DNA of 64,000 nucleotides from Lelliottia jeotgali (GTDB taxonomy: Bacteria; Pseudomonadota; Gammaproteobacteria; Enterobacterales; Enterobacteriaceae), in the NCBI GenBank assembly GCA_002271215.1, contig CP018628.1:806001-870000 (forward strand). The letters run 5' to 3'. Position 1 is the stretch's first letter; every line of letters begins with the position of its first letter. The notes beneath the pieces are model-generated. The model searched no databases. It was not told the DNA's origin and saw only the letters and a list, made by a program, of their open reading frames with translations. Position numbers and translations under genes: made by a program. Shown here one piece after another: positions 46,697 through 61,212 of this stretch.

Positions 46697-48145
46697 ATGA
46701 AAAAAACCACATTAGCAATGAGTGCACTGGCTCTGAGTTTAGGTTTAGCGTTATCCCCTCTGACTGCCACCGCAGCCGAGACCGCGTCTTCGGCAGCAAC
46801 CGCGCAGCAGATGCCAAGCCTTGCCCCGATGCTCGAAAAAGTGATGCCATCGGTGGTGAGTATTAACGTTGAGGGGAGCACAACCGTTAATACACCGCGC
46901 ATGCCGCGCAACTTCCAGCAGTTCTTCGGTGATAACTCACCGTTCTGCCAGGACGGTTCCCCGTTCCAGAGTTCACCGTTCTGTCAGGGTGGCGGCGCGG
47001 GTGATGATACCCCAGGCGGCGGTAACGGCGGCGGGCAGCAGCAGAAATTCATGGCGCTCGGCTCAGGTGTCATCATTGACGCAGCCAAAGGCTATGTCGT
47101 CACCAATAACCACGTTGTCGACAATGCCAGCACCATCAAAGTCCAGCTGAGCGATGGCCGTAAGTTTGATGCCAAAGTGGTGGGTAAAGACCCACGCTCA
47201 GACATCGCCCTGATTCAGATTCAGGATCCGAAAAACCTGACGGCGATTAAACTGGCCGATTCCGACGCTCTGCGCGTGGGTGATTACACCGTGGCCATCG
47301 GCAACCCGTTTGGTCTGGGTGAAACCGTGACCTCTGGTATCGTTTCTGCGCTGGGCCGTAGCGGCCTGAACGCGGAAAACTATGAAAACTTTATCCAGAC
47401 CGATGCAGCAATTAACCGTGGTAACTCCGGCGGTGCGTTGGTTAACCTGAACGGTGAATTGATCGGGATTAACACCGCGATCCTGGCACCGGACGGCGGT
47501 AACATCGGTATCGGCTTTGCGATCCCGAGCAACATGGTGAAAAACCTGACCGGTCAGATGGTTGAGTTTGGCCAGGTGAAACGTGGTGAGCTGGGTATTC
47601 TGGGTACCGAACTGAACTCAGAACTGGCGAAAGCGATGAAAGTGGACGCTCAGCGCGGCGCATTCGTCAGCCAGGTCATGCCGAACTCTTCTGCGGCGAA
47701 GGCCGGTATCAAGGCAGGTGATGTTATTACCACGCTGAATGGCAAGCCAATCAGCAGCTTCGCGGCGCTGCGTGCTGAAGTCGGCTCTATGCCGGTCGGC
47801 AGCAAAGTGTCTCTCGGCCTGCTGCGCGATGGCAAACCGGTCAACGTGAGCCTGGAACTGCAGCAGAGCAGCCAGAATCAGGTTGATTCCAGCACCATCT
47901 TCAGCGGTATTGAAGGTGCGGATATGAGCAACAAAGGCGCGGATAAAGGCGTGGTGGTGAGCGACGTGAAAGCCAACACCCCGGCGGCGCGTATTGGCCT
48001 GAAAAAAGGCGATGTGATTATCGGTGCGAACCAGCAGCCGGTGAAAAACATTGCGGAACTGCGCAAAATTCTCGACAGCAAACCAACGGTGCTGGCGCTG
48101 AATATCCAGCGTGGTGACACCACTCTGTACCTGTTGATGCAGTAA
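46697..48145 (+). CDS. degP: Periplasmic serine protease / chaperone DegP
   Basis: Degrades and chaperones misfolded envelope proteins. The 482-residue protein has a signal peptide ending TATAA, an LA-loop region with Cys pairs (FCQDGSPFQSSPFCQGG) and a Gly/Gln-rich insert, a trypsin-like domain with His (NNHVVD), Asp (SDIALIQ) and Ser (GNSGGALVN), and two PDZ domains. It is a few residues longer than E. coli DegP through the LA-loop. Under a sigma-E promoter. Confidence 0.97.
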   Translation: MKKTTLAMSALALSLGLALSPLTATAAETASSAATAQQMPSLAPMLEKVMPSVVSINVEGSTTVNTPRMPRNFQQFFGDNSPFCQDGSPFQSSPFCQGGGAGDDTPGGGNGGGQQQKFMALGSGVIIDAAKGYVVTNNHVVDNASTIKVQLSDGRKFDAKVVGKDPRSDIALIQIQDPKNLTAIKLADSDALRVGDYTVAIGNPFGLGETVTSGIVSALGRSGLNAENYENFIQTDAAINRGNSGGALVNLNGELIGINTAILAPDGGNIGIGFAIPSNMVKNLTGQMVEFGQVKRGELGILGTELNSELAKAMKVDAQRGAFVSQVMPNSSAAKAGIKAGDVITTLNGKPISSFAALRAEVGSMPVGSKVSLGLLRDGKPVNVSLELQQSSQNQVDSSTIFSGIEGADMSNKGADKGVVVSDVKANTPAARIGLKKGDVIIGANQQPVKNIAELRKILDSKPTVLALNIQRGDTTLYLLMQ

Positions 48146-48152
48146 TCCCCTC

Positions 48153-48185
48153 AGCCCCTGCCTGCACTCAGGCAGGGGCTTTTCC
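48153..48185 (+). terminator. degP terminator
   Basis: Twelve-base-pair stem AGCCCCTGCCTG/CAGGCAGGGGCT, loop CACT, then TTTCC. Confidence 0.88.
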
Positions 48186-48298
48186 TTTTCTGTGACCCTT
48201 TCCACAAGTCCATACTTCTCTCCCTGACTTTGTGCATTCGCACAATGCGACGCCCTTTGAACTCCCCTATGCTTGAGCTCTGCTCACAGGAGGGTTAC

Positions 48299-49456
48299 AT
48301 GGCTGGCTGGCATCTTGATACCAAAATGGCGCAGGAAATCGTGGCACGAACCATGCGCATCATTGATACCAATATCAACGTAATGGATGCCCGTGGGCGA
48401 ATTATCGGCAGCGGCGATCGCGAACGCATTGGGGAATTGCACGAAGGTGCGCTTCTGGTGCTCTCTCAGGGACGAGTGGTGGATATCGACGATGCGGTTG
48501 CGCGGCATCTGCACGGTGTGCGTCAGGGGATCAATCTGCCTCTGCGACTGGAAGGGGAAATCGTCGGCGTTATCGGTCTGACTGGCGAACCGGAATCCCT
48601 GCGCAAATACGGTGAGCTGGTGTGTATGACCGCCGAGATGATGCTGGAACAGTCGCGTCTGATGCATCTTCTGGCTCAGGACAGCCGCCTGCGCGAAGAA
48701 TTGGTGATGAACCTGATTCAGGCTGAAGAGCACACGCCTGCACTGACGGAATGGGCGCAGCGTTTGGGTATCGACCTGAATCAGCCGCGTGTGGTGGCGG
48801 TCATTGAAGTGGACAGCGGTCAGCTCGGCGTGGACAGCGCGATGGCGGAGTTGCAGCAGCTGCAAAACGCGCTGGCTACTCCGGAGCGCAATAACCTCGT
48901 GGCGATTGTGTCACTGACGGAGATGGTGGTTCTGAAACCGGCGCTCAATCAGTTTGGCCGCTGGGACGCAGAAGATCACCGTCGTCGAGTGGATCAACTT
49001 ATCGCGCGGATGAAAGAGAACGGTCAGCTGCGTTTTCGCGTCGCGCTCGGCAACTATTTCACCGGGCCGGGCAGCATCGCGCGGTCGTGGCGAACGGCGC
49101 GTACCACCATGATGGTAGGCAAGCAGCGAATGCCCGAAAGCCGGGGCTATTTCTATCAGGATTTGATGTTACCGGTGCTGCTCGACAGTTTACGCGGTGG
49201 CTGGCAGGCCAATGAACTGGCGCGACCGCTGGTGCGTCTGAAAGCAATGGATAATAACGGGCTTCTGCGCCGTACGTTGCAGGCCTGGTTTCGCCATAAC
49301 GTGCAACCGCTGGCGACCTCGAAAGCGCTGTTTATTCACCGCAATACGCTGGAATACCGGTTGAATCGTATATCAGAACTGACGGGCTTAGATTTGGGGA
49401 ATTTCGACGACAGACTGCTGCTGTATGTGGCGTTGCAGCTGGATGAACAAAGGTGA
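48299..49456 (+). CDS. cdaR: Sugar diacid utilisation regulator CdaR
   Basis: Activator of galactarate/glucarate genes in E. coli. The 385-residue protein has an N-terminal diacid-sensing domain (MARTMRIIDTNINVMDARGR-type region, residues 1-135) and a C-terminal PucR-type helix-turn-helix (TSKALFIHRNTLEYRLNRI). The ATG has a strong AGGAGGG; the in-frame extension upstream lies in the promoter. The target genes are not in this window. Confidence 0.95.
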   Translation: MAGWHLDTKMAQEIVARTMRIIDTNINVMDARGRIIGSGDRERIGELHEGALLVLSQGRVVDIDDAVARHLHGVRQGINLPLRLEGEIVGVIGLTGEPESLRKYGELVCMTAEMMLEQSRLMHLLAQDSRLREELVMNLIQAEEHTPALTEWAQRLGIDLNQPRVVAVIEVDSGQLGVDSAMAELQQLQNALATPERNNLVAIVSLTEMVVLKPALNQFGRWDAEDHRRRVDQLIARMKENGQLRFRVALGNYFTGPGSIARSWRTARTTMMVGKQRMPESRGYFYQDLMLPVLLDSLRGGWQANELARPLVRLKAMDNNGLLRRTLQAWFRHNVQPLATSKALFIHRNTLEYRLNRISELTGLDLGNFDDRLLLYVALQLDEQR

Positions 49457-49468
49457 TGTTGTTGGAAC

Positions 49469-49559
49469 GTAGGCCCGGTAAGCGCAACGCCACCGGGCGT
49501 TTAACCGCACGAATCTCGCCTTTGTGCCGGGTGGCGGCTTCGCCTTACCCGGCCTACAG
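49469..49559. repeat. Inverted pair of REP-like units between cdaR and yaeH
   Basis: Second-family units GTAGGCCCGGTAAGCG...CCACCGGGC (49469-49498) and GCCGGGTGGCGGCTTCG...CCCGGCCTACAG (49526-49559) in inverted orientation, an imperfect version of the fhuB/hemL arrangement. Confidence 0.8.
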
Positions 49560-49578
49560 GGAGACCGCACCACAGCAT

Positions 49579-49968
49579 TTACTTCCCGCGCGTTAACTTC
49601 TCAAGATCAGATTCGATTTCGCTGATCTTGTTAGTCACAACACTTTCCAGATGACGCAGATCGTCGAGGATCTTACGTTTAAGGTCGACTTCGGTGCGAT
49701 CGCGCTGGCAGATCTGATCGAGTTCATCAATAACATAGCGCAGGTTCGGGCTGATTTCCTGAACCTCTTTATACCCCTGACCAATGCCATCGGCGACGAC
49801 GGTTTTACGTTGACGCGGGTATTTGAACTTCACGCTCTTTGCGAAAAACTCTCCTTTGTCCTTGTGAAAATAGATTTTCAGAATATCGTTGTTCGCTTCC
49901 TGGCGGAGGCTGTAACGATCAATTTCATCAGGATTGGTAATGCCCAGACTTTTCAGATTATCGTACAT
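49579..49968 (-). CDS. yaeH: UPF0325 family protein YaeH
   Basis: A 129-residue cytosolic protein of unknown function, highly conserved in enterobacteria. It starts [17 protein letters not shown] and has [11 protein letters not shown] in the middle; the C-terminal 40 residues ([21 protein letters not shown] on) look helical and may form a coiled coil. Separated from dapD by a terminator, so transcribed by its own promoter in the 49969-50040 gap. Confidence 0.9.
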   Translation of the reverse strand: MYDNLKSLGITNPDEIDRYSLRQEANNDILKIYFHKDKGEFFAKSVKFKYPRQRKTVVADGIGQGYKEVQEISPNLRYVIDELDQICQRDRTEVDLKRKILDDLRHLESVVTNKISEIESDLEKLTRGK

Positions 49969-50042
49969 AGCGGTACCCTTGATCTCAACATAACCTATGA
50001 ATAATTAACGAAAAAATCTATCTTCGCCACCATCAGATGTAA

Positions 50043-50068
50043 AAAAAGCGGGGTGGCCCCCGCTTTTT
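50043..50068 (-). terminator. dapD terminator
   Basis: Stem AGCGGGG/CCCCGCT with A and T flanks on both sides, just after the dapD stop. Confidence 0.87.
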
Positions 50069-50079
50069 GTTATACCCGA

Positions 50080-50904
50080 TTAATCGATGGTACGCAGCAG
50101 TTCGTTGATGCCGACTTTGCCGCGCGTTTTCGCATCGACTTTTTTCACGATAACCGCACAGTACAGGCTGTATTTGCCATCTTTCGACGGCAGGTTGCCG
50201 GAGACGACAACAGAACCGGCCGGTACGCGACCGTAATGCACTTCACCGGTTTCACGATCGTAAATGCGGGTGCTCTGACCAATGTAAACGCCCATCGAGA
50301 TAACTGAGCCTTCTTCCACGATAACGCCTTCAACCACTTCGGAACGCGCACCGATGAAGCAGTTATCTTCGATGATGGTTGGGTTGGCCTGCAGTGGCTC
50401 AAGAACACCACCGATGCCGACGCCGCCGGACAGGTGAACGTTTTTACCGATCTGCGCGCAAGAACCGACGGTTGCCCATGTATCCACCATCGAGCCTTCA
50501 TCAACATACGCACCGATGTTGACGTAAGACGGCATCAATACGGTGTTGCGTGCGATGTATGCGCCCTGGCGAACGGCCGCAGGCGGAACCACGCGGAAAC
50601 CTTCTTTCTGGAAACGCGCTTCGTCGTAATCAGCGAATTTCATCGGCACTTTATCGAAGTAGCGGCTTTCTGCTCCGTCGATAACCTGGTTATCGTTAAT
50701 GCGGAAAGAGAGCAGCACGGCCATCTTCAGCCACTGATGAGTTACCCACTGGCCGTTAATTTTTTCCGCGACACGCAGCGCGCCGGAATCAAGCAGAGAA
50801 ATCACCTGATTCACCGCTTCGCGGGTGACGGTATCCACATTTGCCGGGGTAATTTCGGCGCGACGCTCAAAGGCGGACTCAATAACGTTCTGTAACTGCT
50901 GCAT
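50080..50904 (-). CDS. dapD: Tetrahydrodipicolinate N-succinyltransferase
   Basis: Lysine and diaminopimelate synthesis: succinylates tetrahydrodipicolinate. The 274-residue protein has an N-terminal helical domain and a left-handed beta-helix made of hexapeptide repeats ([21 protein letters not shown] ... [20 protein letters not shown]). The start [12 protein letters not shown] is preferred to upstream in-frame sites. Starts 34 bases after glnD. Confidence 0.96.
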   Translation of the reverse strand: MQQLQNVIESAFERRAEITPANVDTVTREAVNQVISLLDSGALRVAEKINGQWVTHQWLKMAVLLSFRINDNQVIDGAESRYFDKVPMKFADYDEARFQKEGFRVVPPAAVRQGAYIARNTVLMPSYVNIGAYVDEGSMVDTWATVGSCAQIGKNVHLSGGVGIGGVLEPLQANPTIIEDNCFIGARSEVVEGVIVEEGSVISMGVYIGQSTRIYDRETGEVHYGRVPAGSVVVSGNLPSKDGKYSLYCAVIVKKVDAKTRGKVGINELLRTID

Positions 50905-50938
50905 TGTTTTTACTCTTTCCATTTCACTAAAAAACACG

Positions 50939-54473
<3,535 letters not shown>

Positions 54474-54594
54474 GTAATCTGTCCATCGGTGTCGATTTTT
54501 TCGACAATACTAGTCTAAGTGTTGTCAATGGTACCAGTCTGGAGCGCCGCCTGCCAAATTGAGAATCATTAACAGCACACTCCGTCAACAACAG

Positions 54595-54624
54595 TTGGTG
54601 TCTGGTAGTGTTTTGTGGTATAAA
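54595..54624 (+). promoter_or_regulatory. rpsB promoter
   Basis: TTGGTG (54595-54600), 18-bp spacer, TATAAA (54619-54624), followed by GCGCGCC, a GC-rich discriminator typical of stringently controlled translation genes. The rest of the 321-base map-rpsB gap is the rpsB leader and, on the other strand, the map upstream region. Confidence 0.65.
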
Positions 54625-54631
54625 GCGCGCC

Positions 54632-55520
<889 letters not shown>

Positions 55521-55554
55521 TAAGGTCCTCCCTTATTTAGTACCGTGTATAAAT

Positions 55555-55580
55555 AGGGGCCTCTTTCTGGCCCCTTTTTC
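55555..55580 (+). terminator. Attenuating terminator between rpsB and tsf
   Basis: Stem AGGGGCC/GGCCCCT, loop TCTTTCT, then TTTTC. Partial, since tsf has no obvious separate promoter. Confidence 0.8.
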
Positions 55581-55638
55581 ACTTTTAAGACTGTCTGGTT
55601 TTTTAACCGGGCAGGACATCTCTCCCGAGGATTAAAGA

Positions 55639-56490
55639 ATGGCTGAAATTACCGCATCCCTGGTAAAAGAGCTGCGCGAGCGTACTGGCGCAGGCATGAT
55701 GGATTGCAAAAAAGCGCTGACTGAAGCGAACGGCGACATCGAGCTGGCAATCGAAAACATGCGTAAATCCGGCGCAATCAAAGCGGCGAAAAAAGCTGGT
55801 AACGTTGCAGCTGATGGCGTGATCATCACTAAGATCAACGGCAACTACAGCATCATTCTGGAAGTTAACTGCCAGACTGACTTCGTTGCTAAAGACGGTG
55901 GCTTCCAGGCATTTGCTAACAAAGTTCTGGACGCAGCTGTTGCAGGCAAAATCACTGACGTTGACGTTCTGAAAGCACAGTTCGAAGAAGAACGTGTTGC
56001 CCTGGTTGCTAAAATCGGTGAGAACATCAACATCCGTCGCGTTGCTGCACTGGAAGGCGAAGTACTGGGTTCATACCAGCACGGCGCACGTATCGGTGTA
56101 CTGGTAGCGGCTAAAGGCGCTGACGAAGAGCTGGTTAAACAGCTGGCTATGCACATCGCTGCAAGCAAACCAGAATTCGTTAAACCAGAAGACGTGTCTG
56201 CTGAAGTAGTAGAAAAAGAGTACCAGGTTCAGCTGGACATCGCCATGCAGTCTGGCAAGCCAAAAGAAATCGCAGAGAAAATGGTTGAAGGCCGCATGAA
56301 GAAATTCACCGGCGAAGTTTCTCTGACTGGCCAGCCTTTCGTAATGGATCCAAGCAAGTCTGTTGCTCAGCTGCTGAAAGAGCACAACGCTGATGTGACT
56401 GGCTTCATCCGCTTCGAAGTGGGCGAAGGCATCGAGAAAGTTGAAACTGACTTCGCAGCAGAAGTTGCTGCAATGTCCAAGCAGTCTTAA
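55639..56490 (+). CDS. tsf: Elongation factor Ts
   Basis: Nucleotide exchange factor for EF-Tu. The 283-residue protein has the N-terminal UBA-like domain with [16 protein letters not shown] and the core motif [12 protein letters not shown] (TDFV contacts EF-Tu). ATG with GAGGA upstream. Followed by a good terminator; co-transcribed with rpsB. Confidence 0.98.
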   Translation: MAEITASLVKELRERTGAGMMDCKKALTEANGDIELAIENMRKSGAIKAAKKAGNVAADGVIITKINGNYSIILEVNCQTDFVAKDGGFQAFANKVLDAAVAGKITDVDVLKAQFEEERVALVAKIGENINIRRVAALEGEVLGSYQHGARIGVLVAAKGADEELVKQLAMHIAASKPEFVKPEDVSAEVVEKEYQVQLDIAMQSGKPKEIAEKMVEGRMKKFTGEVSLTGQPFVMDPSKSVAQLLKEHNADVTGFIRFEVGEGIEKVETDFAAEVAAMSKQS

Positions 56491-56502
56491 TGATTGCGAA
56501 GG

Positions 56503-56528
56503 AGCCGCCTGAGGGCGGCTTCTTTTTG
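56503..56528 (+). terminator. tsf terminator
   Basis: Stem AGCCGCC/GGCGGCT, loop TGAG, then TCTTTTTG. Confidence 0.85.
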
Positions 56529-56638
56529 CCCCTCGTGTGTAAATCAGACAGAGCCCGCTAGTTTCTGTGCTGATATGCGACATACAATGTCGCCAGAATT
56601 AACCCCATCTTAATCGTTGACAGTCTCAGGAAAGAAAC

Positions 56639-57364
56639 ATGGCTACCAATGCAAAACCCGTGTACAAACGCATTCTGCTTAAGCTGAGTGGCGAAGCACT
56701 GCAGGGAACAGAAGGCTTCGGTATTGACGCAAGCATTCTCGACCGCATGGCACAGGAAATCAAAGAACTGGTTGAACTGGGTATCCAGGTTGGCGTGGTG
56801 ATTGGCGGTGGCAACCTTTTCCGTGGCGCTGGTCTGGCGAAAGCGGGTATGAATCGTGTTGTGGGCGACCACATGGGTATGCTGGCAACCGTGATGAATG
56901 GCCTGGCAATGCGTGATGCGCTTCATCGTGCTTATGTGAACGCCCGCCTGATGTCCGCTATTCCGCTGAATGGCGTGTGTGACAATTACAGCTGGGCAGA
57001 GGCGATCAGCCTGCTGCGCAATAACCGCGTGGTGATCCTCTCCGCCGGTACTGGTAACCCATTCTTTACGACTGACTCCGCTGCGTGCCTTCGCGGGATC
57101 GAGATCGAAGCAGACGTTGTGCTGAAAGCGACCAAAGTGGATGGCGTGTTTACTGCCGATCCGGCAACTGATCCGACTGCGACCATGTACGAACAGCTGA
57201 GCTACAACGAAGTGCTGGATAAAGAGCTGAAAGTGATGGATCTTGCCGCCTTCACGCTGGCTCGTGACCACAAATTACCGATTCGTGTTTTCAACATGAA
57301 TAAGCCTGGTGCACTGCGTCGCGTAGTGATGGGCGAAAAAGAAGGCACTTTGATCACGGAGTAA
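56639..57364 (+). CDS. pyrH: Uridylate kinase (UMP kinase)
   Basis: Phosphorylates UMP to UDP with ATP; GTP-activated, UTP-inhibited. The 241-residue amino-acid-kinase-fold protein starts [23 protein letters not shown], and has [21 protein letters not shown] and [20 protein letters not shown] follows AGGAAAG. Own transcript, between the tsf terminator and the frr promoter. Confidence 0.97.
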   Translation: MATNAKPVYKRILLKLSGEALQGTEGFGIDASILDRMAQEIKELVELGIQVGVVIGGGNLFRGAGLAKAGMNRVVGDHMGMLATVMNGLAMRDALHRAYVNARLMSAIPLNGVCDNYSWAEAISLLRNNRVVILSAGTGNPFFTTDSAACLRGIEIEADVVLKATKVDGVFTADPATDPTATMYEQLSYNEVLDKELKVMDLAAFTLARDHKLPIRVFNMNKPGALRRVVMGEKEGTLITE

Positions 57365-57440
57365 TATCCGTTGACGACAAATCAAGGTAAGATTCCGCAT
57401 TACTTTGTAGTGGGTTTGTTACCTGGACGCGCCTTTGGCG

Positions 57441-57467
57441 TTGTCATGAATTAAACGCGACTATACT
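57441..57467 (+). promoter_or_regulatory. Probable frr promoter
   Basis: TTGTCA (57441-57446) and TATACT (57462-57467) with a short 15-bp spacer, about 66 bases before frr. The pyrH-frr gap of 169 bases shows no strong terminator. Confidence 0.5.
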
Positions 57468-57533
57468 TAGCACACCCATAGCGGCTGTGCTGGCGGATAG
57501 TCTGCCTGAGACTAGTTTTCAAGGATTCGTAAC

Positions 57534-58091
57534 GTGATTAACGACATCAGAAAAGATGCTGAAACACGCATGGAAAAGTGCGTAGAAGCGTTCAAAAACC
57601 AAATCAGCAAAGTGCGTACTGGTCGCGCTTCTCCAAGCCTGCTCGATGGCATTGTGGTTGAATACTACGGTACTCCAACTCCGCTGCGTCAGCTGGCAAG
57701 CGTCACAGTTGAAGACACCCGTACCCTGAAAATCAACGTTTTCGATCGTTCTCTGGGCCCGGCTGTTGAGAAAGCGATCATGGCTTCCGATTTGGGTCTG
57801 AACCCAAGCTCTGCGGGTACTGATATCCGTGTTCCACTGCCTCCGCTGACAGAAGAACGTCGTAAAGAGCTGATTAAAGTGGTTCGTGGCGAAGCTGAAG
57901 GCGCTCGCGTTGCCGTACGTAACGTACGTCGTGATGCTAACGATAAAGTGAAAGCGCTGCTGAAAGAAAAAGAAATCAGCGAAGATGACGATCGTCGCTC
58001 CCAGGACGACGTGCAGAAAATGACCGATGCAGCGATCAAGAAAGTTGACGCGGCGCTGGCAGATAAAGAAGCGGAACTGATGCAGTTCTGA
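57534..58091 (+). CDS. frr: Ribosome recycling factor
   Basis: Splits post-termination ribosomes with EF-G. The 185-residue protein starts (M)[19 protein letters not shown] from a GTG with AAGGA 8 bases upstream; the family signature [22 protein letters not shown] and the C-terminal [21 protein letters not shown] helix are present. The two-domain L-shaped fold is expected. Non-ATG start is also used in E. coli. Confidence 0.97.
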   Translation: MINDIRKDAETRMEKCVEAFKNQISKVRTGRASPSLLDGIVVEYYGTPTPLRQLASVTVEDTRTLKINVFDRSLGPAVEKAIMASDLGLNPSSAGTDIRVPLPPLTEERRKELIKVVRGEAEGARVAVRNVRRDANDKVKALLKEKEISEDDDRRSQDDVQKMTDAAIKKVDAALADKEAELMQF

Positions 58092-58109
58092 TTTCTGACG
58101 TCATCTGAT

Positions 58110-58153
58110 AAAACGCCGTACAGAAAGTCCTGTGACTTTGCTGGCGGCGTTTT
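58110..58153 (+). terminator. frr terminator
   Basis: AAAACGCCG/CGGCGTTTT outer stem enclosing a small ACAGAAAGTCCTGT hairpin, followed by GCTTTT. Confidence 0.7.
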
Positions 58154-58188
58154 GCTTTTATATGGTCTAACTTTTTTCCGGGCATCTC

Positions 58189-59388
58189 ATGAAGCATTTA
58201 ACTCTCCTCGGCTCGACCGGCTCAATCGGTTGCAGCACTCTCGACGTTGTTCGTCATAACCCTGAACACTACACGGTGGCCGCTCTTGTGGCCGGAAAGA
58301 ACGTGCAGCGTATGGTTGAGCAATGTCTGGAGTTTACTCCCCGCTATGCGGTGATGGATGACGAGGAAAGTGCTCGCCAGGTCAAAACGCTGCTGGCGGA
58401 GAATGGCAGTCGTACGAAAGTTCTGAGTGGCCAACAGGCGGCGTGTGAAATGGCAGCGCTGAACGAGGTGGACCTGGTGATGGCGGCAATTGTGGGAGCT
58501 GCCGGACTGCTGCCAACGCTTGCTGCTATTGATGCCGGTAAAACGGTACTGCTGGCAAATAAAGAGTCACTGGTCACCTGTGGTCGCCTGTTTATGGACG
58601 CAGTAAAGGCGCGCGGTGCGCGACTTTTACCGGTAGATAGCGAACATAACGCCATTTTTCAGAGTTTGCCGCAACCGTTTCAGGAAAACCTGGGTTACGC
58701 TTCCCTTGAGCAGAATGGCGTTGTGTCGATTCTGCTTACCGGGTCTGGTGGCCCGTTCCGGGAAACGCCGATGTCTGATCTGGCTTCAATGACGCCCGAT
58801 CAGGCCTGTCGGCATCCGAACTGGTCGATGGGACGTAAAATTTCCGTCGATTCCGCCACTATGATGAACAAAGGTCTGGAATACATTGAAGCCCGCTGGC
58901 TGTTTAATGCGTCGGCGAAACAGATGGAAGTGCTCATCCACCCACAGTCTGTGATTCATTCTATGGTGCGTTATCAGGACGGCAGCGTGCTTGCGCAATT
59001 GGGTGAACCGGATATGCGCACGCCAATTGCTCACTCCATGGCGTGGCCAAACCGTGTTATCTCTGGGGCAAAACCGCTCGATTTTTGCAAAATCAGCGCA
59101 TTGACCTTCAGCGAACCTGACTACGATCGCTACCCTTGTCTGAAGCTGGCGATGAACGCCTTCGATCAGGGGCAAGCGGCGACGACGGCACTCAACGCGG
59201 CCAATGAAATTACCGTCGAAGCATTTCTGCAACAGCGAATCCGCTTTACAGATATTGCGACACTCAATCTGTCGGTTCTTGAAGCGATAGATCTGCGTGA
59301 ACCACAGAGTGTGGAAGAAGTGCTGGCAGTCGATGCTGCAGCGCGCGTTGTTGCGCACGAACAAGTGACACGTCTCGCAAGCTCGTGA
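58189..59388 (+). CDS. dxr: 1-deoxy-D-xylulose 5-phosphate reductoisomerase
   Basis: Second step of the MEP isoprenoid pathway. The 399-residue protein has the NADPH site [15 protein letters not shown], the metal/substrate motifs [15 protein letters not shown] and the catalytic loop [22 protein letters not shown] start. A terminator hairpin follows before uppS. Confidence 0.97.
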   Translation: MKHLTLLGSTGSIGCSTLDVVRHNPEHYTVAALVAGKNVQRMVEQCLEFTPRYAVMDDEESARQVKTLLAENGSRTKVLSGQQAACEMAALNEVDLVMAAIVGAAGLLPTLAAIDAGKTVLLANKESLVTCGRLFMDAVKARGARLLPVDSEHNAIFQSLPQPFQENLGYASLEQNGVVSILLTGSGGPFRETPMSDLASMTPDQACRHPNWSMGRKISVDSATMMNKGLEYIEARWLFNASAKQMEVLIHPQSVIHSMVRYQDGSVLAQLGEPDMRTPIAHSMAWPNRVISGAKPLDFCKISALTFSEPDYDRYPCLKLAMNAFDQGQAATTALNAANEITVEAFLQQRIRFTDIATLNLSVLEAIDLREPQSVEEVLAVDAAARVVAHEQVTRLASS

Positions 59389-59487
59389 TAATCCACCCAC
59401 TAGTGGTCGTGCTATTTGTTAGCGTTGGGCTTCAGTGATATAGTCTGCGCCACCTGATTGCAGGCATTTGACTTTGAGTGGTCAGGC

Positions 59488-59513
59488 AAGCCGTGGTTTA
59501 CACGGCTTTTTTG
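59488..59513 (+). terminator. dxr terminator
   Basis: Stem AAGCCGTG/CACGGCTT, 5-nt loop, followed by T residues, in the 184-base gap before uppS. Confidence 0.82.
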
Positions 59514-59572
59514 TGGAAAGGCTTCAGTATTCCTGAGTACCGTTAAATCCTTTCAGGGACTAAAAACGCGTT

Positions 59573-60331
59573 ATGTTGTCTGCGAATCAACCAATAAGCG
59601 AAAACTTGCCAGCTCATGGCTGTCGCCATGTAGCAATCATCATGGATGGCAACGGCCGCTGGGCGAAAAGACAAGGGAAGATACGAGCCTTTGGGCATAA
59701 AGCTGGGGCGAAATCTGTTCGCCGCGCCGTTTCTTTTGCCGCCAATAACGGCATTGATGCGTTAACGCTCTATGCTTTCAGCAGTGAAAACTGGAATCGA
59801 CCGCCGCAGGAAGTGACTGCGTTGATGGAATTGTTTGTGTGGGCGCTCGACAGCGAAGTAAAAAGCCTGCACCGCCACAACGTACGCTTGCGCATTATCG
59901 GCGATACCAGTCGTTTTAACTCACGTCTGCAGGAACGCATTCGTAAAGCGGAAGCGGTGACCGAAAATAATACCGGTCTGACGCTGAATATCGCGGCGAA
60001 TTACGGTGGACGTTGGGACATTATCCAGGGGGTTCGGCATTTGGCTGAGCAAGTTCAGGAAGGGCTGTTAAGACCCGACCAGATTGATGAAGAGGCGCTG
60101 GGTCAGCAAATCTGCATGAACGAACTGGCACCCGTGGATTTGGTTATTAGGACAGGGGGAGAACATCGAATTAGTAACTTTTTGCTTTGGCAAATTGCCT
60201 ACGCCGAACTTTACTTTACGGATGTTCTTTGGCCCGATTTTGATGAACAAGACTTTGAAGGTGCGTTGAATGCCTTTGCCAATCGTGAGCGTCGCTTCGG
60301 CGGTACTGAGCCTGGCACCGAAAAAGTCTGA
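59573..60331 (+). CDS. uppS: Undecaprenyl diphosphate synthase (cis-prenyltransferase)
   Basis: Makes the C55 lipid carrier for cell-wall and O-antigen precursors, using products of the dxr pathway. The 252-residue protein has AIIMDGNGRWAKRQGK with the catalytic Asp, TLYAFSSENWNRP and VIRTGGEHRISNF. Head of the uppS-cdsA-rseP-bamA run, with 12 bases to cdsA. Confidence 0.96.
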   Translation: MLSANQPISENLPAHGCRHVAIIMDGNGRWAKRQGKIRAFGHKAGAKSVRRAVSFAANNGIDALTLYAFSSENWNRPPQEVTALMELFVWALDSEVKSLHRHNVRLRIIGDTSRFNSRLQERIRKAEAVTENNTGLTLNIAANYGGRWDIIQGVRHLAEQVQEGLLRPDQIDEEALGQQICMNELAPVDLVIRTGGEHRISNFLLWQIAYAELYFTDVLWPDFDEQDFEGALNAFANRERRFGGTEPGTEKV

Positions 60332-60343
60332 TGGGGGTAGCTT

Positions 60344-61201
60344 TTGCTGAAGTATCGCCTGATTTCCGCTTTTGTATTAATACCCATCGTTATCGCGGCG
60401 CTGTTTTTGCTGCCGCCGGTGGGATTTGCCATTGTCACGCTAGTGGTGTGTATGCTCGCGGCGTGGGAATGGGGGCAGCTTAGCGGCTTTACTTCGCGCA
60501 CTCAGCGGGTATGGCTGGCAGTACTCTGTGGCCTGTTACTGGCGCTAATGCTGTTTATGTTGCCTGAATATCATCACGATATTCATCAGCCATTGATCGT
60601 AGGTTCCCTATGGGCCTCGCTGGGCTGGTGGGTTGCCGCATTACTGCTGGTGCTTTTTTATCCCGGTTCTGCAACGTTCTGGCGCAATTCTAAAACGCTG
60701 CGTCTGATTTTTGGCCTGCTCACAATTATTCCTTTTTTCTGGGGTATGCTTGTGCTGCGCGTCTGGCACTATGACGATAACCACTACAGCGGCTCACTGT
60801 GGCTTCTTTATGTGATGATTCTCGTCTGGGGCGCTGACTCCGGTGCCTATATGTTTGGCAAACTGTTTGGCAAACATAAACTGGCGCCGAAAGTGTCGCC
60901 TGGCAAAACCTGGCAGGGGTTCATCGGTGGGCTGTTTACGGCCGCATTAATCTCCTGGGGTTATAGCGTGTGGGCAAATCTTGAAGTCGCTCCAGGTACG
61001 CTCCTGATTTGTTCCATTTTCGCTGCACTGGCATCAGTATTGGGTGATTTGACCGAGAGTATGTTTAAGCGCGAAGCAGGGATCAAAGACAGCGGCCACC
61101 TCATTCCAGGACATGGTGGAATACTGGACCGTATTGATAGCCTCACGGCTGCGGTACCGGTGTTTGCATGCCTGTTGTTGCTGGTATTTGGCACGATTTA
61201 A
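60344..61201 (+). CDS. cdsA: Phosphatidate cytidylyltransferase
   Basis: Makes CDP-diacylglycerol for phospholipids. The 285-residue membrane enzyme has about eight hydrophobic segments and the family signature [20 protein letters not shown] plus LDRIDS. It starts at TTG with GGGGG 7 bases upstream, giving (M)[13 protein letters not shown]. Twelve bases after uppS; rseP follows 11 bases later. Confidence 0.96.
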   Translation: MLKYRLISAFVLIPIVIAALFLLPPVGFAIVTLVVCMLAAWEWGQLSGFTSRTQRVWLAVLCGLLLALMLFMLPEYHHDIHQPLIVGSLWASLGWWVAALLLVLFYPGSATFWRNSKTLRLIFGLLTIIPFFWGMLVLRVWHYDDNHYSGSLWLLYVMILVWGADSGAYMFGKLFGKHKLAPKVSPGKTWQGFIGGLFTAALISWGYSVWANLEVAPGTLLICSIFAALASVLGDLTESMFKREAGIKDSGHLIPGHGGILDRIDSLTAAVPVFACLLLLVFGTI

Positions 61202-61212
61202 CGGAAGGTTTT